Part shown: positions 1 to 6,358 of the stretch, in pieces
How positions within the stretch are numbered: position 1 is the first letter of the stretch
Layout of the letters: each line of letters starts with the position of its first letter
NCBI GenBank assembly: GCA_937905855.1
Contig: CALCWU010000233.1
Location: forward strand, 1 to 9,361
DNA from: an uncultured Mollicutes bacterium
GTDB lineage: Bacteria > Bacillota_I > Bacilli_A > Acholeplasmatales > Anaeroplasmataceae
Length of the DNA: 9,361 nucleotides
Reading direction: 5' to 3'
Notes under the pieces: generated by a model
Seen by the model: only the letters and a program-made list of their open reading frames with translations
Database searches by the model: none
Told to the model about the DNA's origin: nothing
Translations under genes and position numbers: made by a program

Positions 1-1266
1 GATAATTATCAGCATAATCGTAATCCTTATATTGATCATCCTGAATGGGTTGATCTTGCATATCCAAATGATTTTTCATCAGCTGAGCCAGATCAAAATA
101 AGGTTGATAATGTAATTAGCTTAATTGCTTCATTACCAGATGTTCCTACTTTGAATGATGAAGCAAAAATTAATGCGGCTTATAGTGCCTATAATGCTTT
201 AAATTCTAAGGAAAAGGCTCTTGTTGTAAATTATCAAAGACTTGTAGCTATTAAAAGTGCTCTTGATTCTTTAAAGGAACCAACTGTTGATCCGATAGAT
301 CCTATTGGACCAAGCGAAGGTGATGTAGTTGTTGATTTTAAAAATCATGGTGTAGCTAATACTAATTATCAGGCTAATTTAAATTTTAAAATTGGTGATA
401 AGGAATTTAATGCTTCTTATGGTGGAGTGTATGGTGGCGAATTAAGAATTGGTGGTAATAAGAGTGATACTTCACTTGCTAAATATAATATTGATGGTAA
501 TGGTGTAGTTCTTGAGCCTAAATTTAGTGTTAAAAATGCTAGCTCTGTGGAAATAAATATTTCAAGTAAATATGGAACCCCAAGTCATTATTATATTTTA
601 TTTAAGAATAGTAGTGGTAATATAAGCCAAATTACCGATGGTAATTATAGTGAGAGAATAACAGCCTCACTTGCTACACCTCAAGATGGTAGCTTCATTT
701 TAATTATTACAGGTAGTAGTTATCCTCGTGTTGTGTTAAATAATTATATTATTAAAACAGCAAATAATACTATAGAGGAAATTGATTATAGTAAATATAA
801 TACAGAGGCTTCAATAATTGGTGAGGTTAAGAATAATGAATTAACGCTTGCTATGATACGTTTCGGTGGTAAATTTGATAGCAGTATATTTGCTGATGCT
901 ACTGATTTTGGTGTTATTGTTATGAAAAGCGATGAGCTTGGTAATGACAAAATAAGCTCTTATTATAATGGCGGTAATGCTAGTAGCTTTATTGCAAGTA
1001 TTATTGAAACTGGCTTTAAATGTAGCGCGCATAGCTTTAAGGATGATAAGGCAATAGCTGATGGAAAATATCAATTTGGTCTTGTTGTTGATAATTGCCT
1101 TGGTCATGAAAAAGAAGATTTAACTGCTGTAATTTATATTGAAAAGAATAATAAGGTTTATTTTATGAATGAAATATCCACTTCATTTATTAAGGTGTTA
1201 AGTGATATGCAGGTTGATTCTACAGAAGCATTAGTTAAGGATTTTATTTTAAGCAAATTTAATTAG
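1..1266 (+). CDS. Endonuclease I (EndA/NucM)-family secreted nuclease, C-terminal part with extension domains (5' end cut by window)
   Basis: The frame is open from base 1, so the gene starts upstream and 421 residues are visible. The first 21 residues contain HNRNPYIDHPEW, the closing motif of the endonuclease I family (secreted, metal-dependent, non-specific DNases); the catalytic His region lies outside the window. Visible residues about 35-92 look like the three-helix domain found in Gram-positive surface proteins (pattern: LP-TL-D, AAYSAYNAL, KEKALVVN). A proline-rich linker follows (about 93-107, EPTVDPIDPIGP), then a beta-rich, Ser/Asn/Gly-rich region (about 108-250) and a C-terminal domain of about 170 residues that I do not recognise. 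There is no LPxTG or membrane anchor at the C-terminus (ILSKFN). The signal peptide, if present, is out of view. The gene precedes the kinase gene by 11 bases and its TAG stop is part of that gene's ribosome site, so the two are probably co-transcribed. Nuclease activity is inferred from the motif only. Confidence 0.75.
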   Translation, partial: DNYQHNRNPYIDHPEWVDLAYPNDFSSAEPDQNKVDNVISLIASLPDVPTLNDEAKINAAYSAYNALNSKEKALVVNYQRLVAIKSALDSLKEPTVDPIDPIGPSEGDVVVDFKNHGVANTNYQANLNFKIGDKEFNASYGGVYGGELRIGGNKSDTSLAKYNIDGNGVVLEPKFSVKNASSVEINISSKYGTPSHYYILFKNSSGNISQITDGNYSERITASLATPQDGSFILIITGSSYPRVVLNNYIIKTANNTIEEIDYSKYNTEASIIGEVKNNELTLAMIRFGGKFDSSIFADATDFGVIVMKSDELGNDKISSYYNGGNASSFIASIIETGFKCSAHSFKDDKAIADGKYQFGLVVDNCLGHEKEDLTAVIYIEKNNKVYFMNEISTSFIKVLSDMQVDSTEALVKDFILSKFN

Positions 1267-1277
1267 GAGTTATATTT

Positions 1278-2102
1278 ATGAATATTGAAGCCGGTGGATT
1301 AATAATTAATCTTAACTTGTTATATTTAAATGAGTTTAAAAGTGCATTTAAATATCAAACTAATAAAGAGGCTATGTTTTTCTTGAATACTATTAAAAGC
1401 TTACCTAAGCTTGATAATATGGTTAAATTAAATCATACAAAATATTATGATATTTATCGCAGTGATGATTATTTAGTCCAGCTTCAATATTTAAATAATA
1501 AGCTTGCTGGCTATATTATCTATAAAGATAGAACAGTAGATATTTATTTATGTGAACAAGGCTTTGATATTGAATATTTATTGAGCCAATATGCTTTTGT
1601 TTATTGGCTTAAAAATTATAAAAAATGTTTATTTATTCATTCTTCAGCAATTTCATATAATAACAATGGAATTTTGTTTTGTGCAAAAAGTGGAACGGGA
1701 AAATCAACACAAAGAAGACTTTGGGAAAGAAATTATAAGGCTTTATGTATTAATGATGATAAAAATATTTTAGAGCTTAGAGAAGATGGTATTTATATTG
1801 TAAGTAATCCTTGGAGTGGCAAGCATTTTGTTTGTAATAATATTAGTGCTAAGCTTAAGGTAATAGTTTTTCTTAGTCAAGCCTTAGAAAATAAGGCTTC
1901 TAATATTTTAAAGATGCAAGCATTTAGCCTCTTACTTGGTCAAATTTTATTACCATCAGAGGAAACTAAGGATGTTTGGAATGATTGTATTGATGAAATT
2001 CTTAATAAAGAGCTTATCAAATTTAGTTGCACTCCTGATGATAGTGCTGCAATATATTTACACGATTATTTAGTAAAAAGAGGTGCTATTAATGAAAATT
2101 AA
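1278..2102 (+). CDS. HprK/PEPCK-like P-loop kinase of a RiPP-type cassette
   Basis: This 274-residue protein has no signal peptide or membrane segment and is probably cytoplasmic. Visible motifs are IHSSAI (120-125), the Walker A loop AKSGTGKST (136-144), INDDKN (158-163) with the Asp pair expected for HPr-kinase/PEPCK-type active sites, and NPWSGKH (177-183). Together these match the HprK-related kinases found beside PqqD proteins in Bacillota peptide-modification loci. In lasso-peptide clusters relatives phosphorylate the C-terminal Ser of the precursor; the substrate here is unknown. HprK itself has a different N-terminal domain, and no PTS gene is nearby, so it is unlikely to be true HPr kinase. 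The ATG at 1278 is preceded by TAGGAG (1264-1269) at good spacing. The end overlaps the PqqD-like gene by 11 bases, suggesting translational coupling. Confidence 0.7.
   Translation: MNIEAGGLIINLNLLYLNEFKSAFKYQTNKEAMFFLNTIKSLPKLDNMVKLNHTKYYDIYRSDDYLVQLQYLNNKLAGYIIYKDRTVDIYLCEQGFDIEYLLSQYAFVYWLKNYKKCLFIHSSAISYNNNGILFCAKSGTGKSTQRRLWERNYKALCINDDKNILELREDGIYIVSNPWSGKHFVCNNISAKLKVIVFLSQALENKASNILKMQAFSLLLGQILLPSEETKDVWNDCIDEILNKELIKFSCTPDDSAAIYLHDYLVKRGAINEN
2079..2085 (+). promoter_or_regulatory. Ribosome binding site deciding the PqqD-like start
   Basis: AGAGGTG lies 6 bases before the ATG at 2092. An in-frame GTG at 2083 falls inside this site and so cannot be the start it serves. Confidence 0.6.
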
Positions 2103-2358
2103 AGATAATAGTATTTTGAAAAATATAGCTGGTGAATATGTGATTTTACCACTTAATAGCTATGCTGTATCTTTAGATGTTATTTTAAAAACAAATGAGG
2201 TTGGTGCCTTTATTTATAATTCATTAAAAGATGATTTAACATATGATGAGCTTTTCAAACTTGTTTATGATGAATTTGAGGTGGATGCTAAGACTTTAGA
2301 CAAGGACTTGCATGAATTTATTAATTCCTTAAGAAAAAAAGGTTTATTAGATGATTAA
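2092..2358 (+). CDS. PqqD-family protein (RiPP recognition element-like)
   Basis: An 88-residue small cytoplasmic protein, near the usual length of stand-alone PqqD proteins. It shows the family pattern: an N-terminal beta part (IAGEYVILPLNSYAVSLD), then the conserved TNEVGAFIYNSL helix start, a second helix (TYDELFKLVYDEFEVD) and the closing helix (LHEFINSLRKKGLL). PqqD proteins fold as a winged-helix-like domain that binds the leader of a ribosomal peptide precursor and presents it to modifying enzymes. Its place between a P-loop kinase and an S26-like peptidase supports such a role, but no precursor is seen. The start at 2092 is chosen over an upstream in-frame GTG (2083) because AGAGGTG sits 6 bases before the ATG. 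It overlaps the kinase gene by 11 bases and the next gene by 8. Confidence 0.75.
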   Translation: MKIKDNSILKNIAGEYVILPLNSYAVSLDVILKTNEVGAFIYNSLKDDLTYDELFKLVYDEFEVDAKTLDKDLHEFINSLRKKGLLDD

Positions 2359-2761
2359 GGTTAATGATTTTTATGAAACAATGCTAGAGGCGTTTGAAAA
2401 TAATAAAATGTTTGTTTTTCCAATTAAGGGTAGCTCAATGCAGCCCTTATTTCATACTGGATGTAAGGTTATGCTAATGAAAATAGATCATATTAAAAAA
2501 AATGATATTATTTTTTATAAGCGTGCTGATGGTTCGTTTGTTCTTCATAGAGTAGTAAAAATTTTAAAAAATCATAAACTAAGAATGATTGGTGATCATC
2601 AGCTTAGTTATGAAATAATTGATGAGGCTTCGGCCTTTGCTAAGGTATATGGCTATTATAAAAATGATAAGCTTCATAAACTTAAGGGAATAAGCTACAG
2701 GCTTTATTGCTTTAGTTTAAAATTTAGAATTTTAAGGAGGATTTATGCTAAATGGATGTAA
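2351..2761 (+). CDS. S24/S26-family signal-peptidase-like protein (Ser/His type)
   Basis: A 136-residue protein. IKGSSMQPLF (25-34) carries the S26 nucleophile region, with Ser29 immediately before Met as in signal peptidases. KKNDIIFYKR (49-58) matches the GD-hydrophobic strand, and FVLHRVVKI (63-71) supplies His66 at the position where SipW/ER-type peptidases use His instead of Lys as general base. MIGDHQ (79-84) fits the conserved GD segment. There is no convincing N-terminal membrane anchor, unlike a general signal peptidase; the basic, aromatic C-terminus (about 112-136) could be amphipathic. Such short soluble S24/S26 proteins recur in PqqD/ABC loci and probably act on a cassette-specific peptide; proteolysis is inferred. 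The ATG at 2351 overlaps the previous stop (8 bp) with AAAGG upstream. The end overlaps the ABC gene by 10 bp. Confidence 0.72.
   Translation: MIKVNDFYETMLEAFENNKMFVFPIKGSSMQPLFHTGCKVMLMKIDHIKKNDIIFYKRADGSFVLHRVVKILKNHKLRMIGDHQLSYEIIDEASAFAKVYGYYKNDKLHKLKGISYRLYCFSLKFRILRRIYAKWM
2734..2740 (+). promoter_or_regulatory. Strong Shine-Dalgarno for the ABC exporter
   Basis: AAGGAGG is a perfect ribosome site, 11 bases before the ATG at 2752, a somewhat long spacing. An ATG at 2745 is closer but out of frame and gives only nine codons. An in-frame TAA at 2749-2751 forces the exporter to start at 2752. Confidence 0.6.
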
Positions 2762-4293
2762 TAAAAATTCCTAAAAATTATAAATGGATAATACTGGGAG
2801 TACTTAATAGTTTATCATCAATATGTCTTGTTTTAGTTTCTTTATTTTCAAAATATTTATTAGATAATATCGATAATAAGGATAAGCTTAAATTTTATCT
2901 TTTATTAATGATTTTATGTATTACAATAGGTATTGCCTTTAAATTTATCGAAAATATTTTGTATGCTAGATTAGTTGTAAAAAGAGAACTAGCTTTAAAA
3001 AGAATACTTATTGAAAAGCGTCTTAGCTGTTATTTTCTTGATGATATCCATAGTTCAACCCTAATGCAAAATTATAACATGGACATTAAAAACATTGTTG
3101 AAGGTGAATTAAATATAGCCCCTAGAATCGTTTTTGACGCTGTTAGGTTTATTGCTTCCTTTATCTTAATTTTAATAATTGATTATAAGGTTATGCTAAT
3201 GCTTATCGTAATTGGAATAGCTATGCTTATAGGCGCTTTAATTTATTATAAGAATATTAAAGCATTGAATAAGAACTATTTAGCTAAAAATGACGATATT
3301 AATAAATTTACTAATGAAATTTTAAATAATGATGATTTAATTTATGTTTATAATTCTAGTAACTCTTTTTTGAATTTTTATAGCAAAAGAGAACAAGAAT
3401 TAAAATATGCTTTAAACAAAAAATATAATTTTCAGATATTTGCTTATAATTTAACTAGTCTTGGAAGTAATATTTTATACGCTCTATTTATTGCCTATGG
3501 TGCACTTGCTATTAATAAAGGCGCCTTAGGAATTGGTGGTCTTCTTGCAATAATCGAGCTTATTGGTCATATTGAAGGACCAGTATTAAATATTTCATCA
3601 TATATTAATAAATATAGTGAAGCGTTAGTTAGCAAAGAAAGAATAAATAGTATTAAAATTAAACAATATCCTAGATTCATAAATATAGATGATTTTAATT
3701 ATATCGAGGCTAAGAGTTTATGCTTTGCCTATGGTGATGATTTTATAATTAAAGATTTAAGCTTTAAAATTAACAAAGGTGATATTGTAGAAATAAAGGG
3801 TGAATCGGGAGTAGGTAAATCGACACTATTTTTATTACTACAAGGTTATTTAAAGCCAGCTAGTGGCTATTTAAAGGCTTATGATGAAAATCTAAAAGAA
3901 ATCAATTCATTAAGATCATTATTTGCCTATGTTCCCCAACGTCAGATGCTTTTTAGTGGTACGGTTTATGAAAATTTCAAGCTACTTGCCACTACTGATG
4001 AGACTTTAATGAAGGAAGCTTTAGAATTTGCTGCATTAGATAAAGAAATTAGTTTAGATAGTAAGCTTAGTGAGGCTGGTGGTGGTATTTCCATTGGGCA
4101 ATTACAGCGATTAATGATAGCAATTGCTTATGCAACAAAAAGACCAATTTTTTTGCTTGATGAATTTAGTAGTGCTCTAGATGATAATAATGCTCAAATT
4201 ATTAAAAGCAATTTAATCAAAGCTAATAAAACGATAATTTATATTTCTCACAAAAATGAAAATTTAAATAATACTAAAACGATTAATTTATAA
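2752..4293 (+). CDS. ABC exporter, fused transmembrane and ATPase domains
   Basis: A 513-residue half-transporter that would work as a dimer in the cytoplasmic membrane. Six hydrophobic segments are visible at about 11-33, 47-68, 126-143, 146-164, 236-255 and 258-275, followed by a nucleotide-binding domain from about 310. Walker A is GESGVGKST (350-358), the Q-loop is VPQRQ (394-398), Walker B is IFLLDE (466-471) with the catalytic Glu at 471 and ALD downstream, and the switch His is H500 (ISHK). The signature is ISIGQ (446-450) in place of LSGGQ, a relaxed version. There is no N-terminal C39 peptidase domain, so leader removal would need another protein such as the S26-like neighbour. As the last gene of a kinase-PqqD-peptidase operon it probably exports a peptide; the substrate is unknown. 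A terminator follows directly. Confidence 0.85.
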   Translation: MDVIKIPKNYKWIILGVLNSLSSICLVLVSLFSKYLLDNIDNKDKLKFYLLLMILCITIGIAFKFIENILYARLVVKRELALKRILIEKRLSCYFLDDIHSSTLMQNYNMDIKNIVEGELNIAPRIVFDAVRFIASFILILIIDYKVMLMLIVIGIAMLIGALIYYKNIKALNKNYLAKNDDINKFTNEILNNDDLIYVYNSSNSFLNFYSKREQELKYALNKKYNFQIFAYNLTSLGSNILYALFIAYGALAINKGALGIGGLLAIIELIGHIEGPVLNISSYINKYSEALVSKERINSIKIKQYPRFINIDDFNYIEAKSLCFAYGDDFIIKDLSFKINKGDIVEIKGESGVGKSTLFLLLQGYLKPASGYLKAYDENLKEINSLRSLFAYVPQRQMLFSGTVYENFKLLATTDETLMKEALEFAALDKEISLDSKLSEAGGGISIGQLQRLMIAIAYATKRPIFLLDEFSSALDDNNAQIIKSNLIKANKTIIYISHKNENLNNTKTINL

Positions 4294-4317
4294 AAAGCAG
4301 AAATGCTTTTTTTATTT
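4292..4317 (+). terminator. Intrinsic terminator after the ABC exporter
   Basis: Perfect 8-bp stem AAAAAGCA / TGCTTTTT (4292-4299 and 4304-4311) closed by a GAAA tetraloop, with further T residues after it. It begins at the stop codon of the exporter gene and ends the first operon. Confidence 0.8.
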
Positions 4318-4349
4318 CGCAAAATTAAAAAAATGTAAAAATTGCGAAA
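4315..4349 (+). repeat. Inverted repeat, candidate operator upstream of the two-component operon
   Basis: TTTCGCAA (4315-4322) and its exact reverse complement TTGCGAAA (4342-4349) are separated by 19 bases of nearly pure A/T. The right arm ends four bases before a TATAAT box, so a protein bound here would cover the -35 region. The left arm shares three T residues with the preceding terminator. The CGC/GCG cores stand out in a very AT-rich gap. Operator function is inferred from position only. Confidence 0.4.
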
Positions 4350-4353
4350 CGAA

Positions 4354-4418
4354 TATAATAATTAATAGTAATGAAAGTTAAATTTTTTCTAGATTTTTAT
4401 AAAAGTTGGTGCTAAAAT
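4354..4418 (+). promoter_or_regulatory. Candidate promoter region for the two-component operon
   Basis: Two possible -10 boxes are seen. TATAAT at 4354-4359 is a perfect hexamer but has no recognisable -35 at 16-18 bases. TGCTAAAAT at 4410-4418 is an extended -10, with only a weak TAGATT (4390-4395) upstream, and would put the start point at the ribosome site. The first is more plausible and would need an activator. No TTAAGGTT box like the one at 6307 is present, so simple autoregulation through that box is not seen. Confidence 0.35.
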
Positions 4419-4436
4419 GAAAATGAAGGTGAATCT

Positions 4437-5099
4437 ATGAAAATATTATTAGTTGAAGATGATAAGGATTTATCTAAAGCTCTTGGTAAAATATTAGTAA
4501 TTAACAAATATGATGTTGATTATGCTTATGATGGTCTTATGGCTTTAGATTTTTTAAATTATAGTAGCTATGATTTAATAATTATGGATATTATGATGCC
4601 AAATATGGATGGTCTTACGGCTATCAAGCAAATTCGTAATATTAAAAATATGACACCAATTTTAGTTTTAACAGCAAAGAGTATGCTTAGTGATAAAATT
4701 GAAGGGCTTGATAGTGGTGCTGATGATTATTTGACTAAACCATTTCAAATGGCTGAGCTTTTAGCTAGAATTAGAGCATTAACAAGAAGAAGTAAATCGA
4801 TTCCTAGTTTAGAAATAGGAAATATTAAGCTTTTAGAGGGTGATTATACTATCAAAGCAATAAAAAGTATAAAATTAACAAATAAAGAATATAAGCTTAT
4901 GGAGCTATTAATTCACAACAAAAATGTTTATTTAAATAGTGAAAGAATACTTGAAGCTATTTGGGATATTGATGATGATGTTGATGTGAATGTGCTATTT
5001 GTTTTTATTTCTAATTTAAGAAAAAAATTAGAACAAATTGGGGCTAATTATACGATCAAATCTAAAAGAGGTATTGGTTATCGTTTGGAGGAAAAATGA
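4437..5099 (+). CDS. OmpR/PhoB-family response regulator
   Basis: A 220-residue cytoplasmic DNA-binding protein of normal length. The receiver domain (1 to about 115) has the acidic pocket E7-D8-D9, phospho-acceptor Asp51 (IIMDIMMP), Thr79 (VLTA) and Lys101 (LTKPF). The C-terminal winged helix (about 123-220) carries the LTNKEYKLMELL start, VFISNLRKKL recognition helix and RGIGYRLEE wing. The ATG at 4437 has AAGGTG (4426-4431) before it. Its TGA stop overlaps the kinase start as ATGA, so both are made together. The likely target is the repeat pair at 6307-6325 upstream of the VTC operon, inferred from the 11-bp spacing typical of this family. The TGA stop also shows that the host does not read TGA as Trp. 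Confidence 0.92.
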   Translation: MKILLVEDDKDLSKALGKILVINKYDVDYAYDGLMALDFLNYSSYDLIIMDIMMPNMDGLTAIKQIRNIKNMTPILVLTAKSMLSDKIEGLDSGADDYLTKPFQMAELLARIRALTRRSKSIPSLEIGNIKLLEGDYTIKAIKSIKLTNKEYKLMELLIHNKNVYLNSERILEAIWDIDDDVDVNVLFVFISNLRKKLEQIGANYTIKSKRGIGYRLEEK

Positions 5100-6271
5100 A
5101 AAAATTAAGAATTAAGTTTATTTTAATTTGTCAAGCTTCAGTTTTTTTCGTGCTTCTAATTATTTTGTCAACAATTATAGGAGTAAATTATAATAAGGTT
5201 ATCAAGGATAGTAATAATGTTTTAGATGTTTTATTGGCTAATGATGGTACATTTAATTTAGAACCTATAAGGGGTGATATGAAAAATCCACCTAATAAAG
5301 AAACGCCATTTGAAACTAGATATTTTAGTGTGAAATTTAGTGATGAGGTGACTATTGATGTTACAAGAATAGCTTCAGTAAATGAAAAAGAAGCTTTAAA
5401 TATGGCAAATAGTATCAAAAAAAATAATGGCTTTTATGGTATATATCGTTATAAGGTTAAAGATGCGGATGATTATAAATTAATTGTCTTTGTTGATTGT
5501 GCTAGATCTTTGGATTCAATTAAAAATTTAATTATTACAAGTATTTGGATTTCACTTATTGGGCTTTTAATGGTATTTATCTTAATATTTTTTGGTAGTA
5601 AAATAATATTAAAGCCAGTAATAAGAGCAGATATGAAGCAAAAAATGTTTATTACTAATGCATCTCATGAATTAAAAACACCACTTACGATTATTTCAGC
5701 TAATAATGAGCTGATTGAAATTGAAAATGGTGATAATGAATACAGTAAGGCAATTTCCAAGCAAATTGCTAGATTAACTTCAATGATTAATAATTTGACA
5801 TCTCTTGCCAAATTAGATGAATGCGATAAAATAATGAAAAATAAAGTTAATATTAGTAAATTAGCAAGTGAAGCAATATCTTCATTTACATCTGTTAATG
5901 ATATTTTAAATAAGAAGGTTAATTGTAATATTGAGGAAAATTTATTTTTTGATTGTAATAGTGAATTAATTTCTAAGCTTTTTTATTTGCTATTGGATAA
6001 TGCTTATAAATATTCCTTAAGTTATATAGATTTCAATTTGAAACATAATGGTAAATATATCGAAATAGTAACTAAAAATGATGCGAATATTAAAAGCCAA
6101 AATGGTAATTTATTATTAGAAAGATTTAACCGTGGAGAGTCTATAAGAGGAGAGATTTCCGGTAGTGGAATTGGGCTATCACTTGTTAATGAAATTGTAA
6201 ATCTTCATAATGGAACAATTGACATTAATGTTAAAGATGGAAGCTATGAATGTTTAATACGCTTTAAGTAA
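5096..6271 (+). CDS. Membrane sensor histidine kinase
   Basis: A 391-residue protein partnering the upstream regulator (4-bp ATGA overlap, TGGAGG at 5086-5091). Membrane segments at about 8-30 and 147-168 flank an extracellular sensor of about 115 residues that I cannot assign. No clear HAMP domain is present; a short linker (KPVIRADMKQKMFI) leads directly to the dimerisation helix with phospho-acceptor His191 in ASHELKTPLTII. The ATPase part has an N box (LLLDNAYKYS, 298-307), an F-like motif (LLERFNRG, 340-347) and a G2 box (GSGIGLSLV, 356-364). The G1 box is degenerate: the expected DxGxG is replaced by KNDANI (327-332), a relaxation also common in kinases of this short-linker group. It should autophosphorylate, but this is inferred. 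The stimulus is unknown; the regulated genes suggest an envelope signal. Confidence 0.9.
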   Translation: MKKLRIKFILICQASVFFVLLIILSTIIGVNYNKVIKDSNNVLDVLLANDGTFNLEPIRGDMKNPPNKETPFETRYFSVKFSDEVTIDVTRIASVNEKEALNMANSIKKNNGFYGIYRYKVKDADDYKLIVFVDCARSLDSIKNLIITSIWISLIGLLMVFILIFFGSKIILKPVIRADMKQKMFITNASHELKTPLTIISANNELIEIENGDNEYSKAISKQIARLTSMINNLTSLAKLDECDKIMKNKVNISKLASEAISSFTSVNDILNKKVNCNIEENLFFDCNSELISKLFYLLLDNAYKYSLSYIDFNLKHNGKYIEIVTKNDANIKSQNGNLLLERFNRGESIRGEISGSGIGLSLVNEIVNLHNGTIDINVKDGSYECLIRFK

Positions 6272-6305
6272 AAGTACAATTTGAAAGTTGTACTTTTTTT
6301 CTTTT
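6270..6305 (+). terminator. Intrinsic terminator after the histidine kinase
   Basis: Stem AAAAGTACAA / TTGTACTTTT (6270-6279 and 6288-6297), extendable by a T-G and a T-A pair around a TGAA loop, followed by a T-rich tract to 6305. It overlaps the last bases of the kinase stop codon and separates the regulatory operon from the VTC operon. Confidence 0.85.
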
Positions 6306-6306
6306 C

Positions 6307-6325
6307 TTAAGGTTCAATTAAGGTT
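6307..6325 (+). promoter_or_regulatory. Tandem TTAAGGTT operator (OmpR/PhoB-type box)
   Basis: Two exact copies of TTAAGGTT (6307-6314 and 6318-6325) start 11 bp apart, one helical turn, with the pair immediately before the -10 of the next operon. OmpR/PhoB-family dimers bind head-to-tail direct repeats with this spacing and often replace the -35 contact. The regulator encoded just upstream is the obvious candidate to bind here. Confidence 0.6.
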
Positions 6326-6332
6326 TGAAGTT

Positions 6333-6341
6333 TATTATATA
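6333..6341 (+). promoter_or_regulatory. Candidate -10 of the VTC operon promoter
   Basis: TATTATATA offers TATTAT (6333-6338) or TATATA (6336-6341) as a -10. No TTGACA-like -35 exists; the TTAAGGTT pair occupies that region, as in activator-dependent promoters. The AAGGAG ribosome site (6345-6350) follows closely, so the leader would be short. Confidence 0.45.
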
Positions 6342-6358
6342 GTTAAGGAGCTGATATT

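Noticed and set aside
151..153. TTG as the start of the first gene
   Set aside because: The frame is open to base 1 and the residues before it carry the conserved HNRNPYIDHPEW nuclease motif, so 151 is internal.
841..1107. Open frame on the minus strand
   Set aside because: It mirrors the coding frame of the nuclease-tail gene, has no recognisable motif and no good ribosome site.
1591..1773. Short + strand frame inside the kinase gene
   Set aside because: It overlaps the Walker A region of a well-supported gene in another frame and encodes a low-complexity product; not a credible precursor peptide.
2083..2085. GTG start for the PqqD-like gene
   Set aside because: It lies within the AGAGGTG ribosome site that serves the ATG at 2092.
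5188..5418. Minus-strand open frame opposite the histidine kinase sensor
   Set aside because: Antisense shadow of a real gene without motif or promoter.
6343..6350. TTAAGGAG as a third copy of the TTAAGGTT operator
   Set aside because: It is 25 bp from the second copy, not a multiple of 11, differs in the last two bases and is the ribosome site of the VTC gene.
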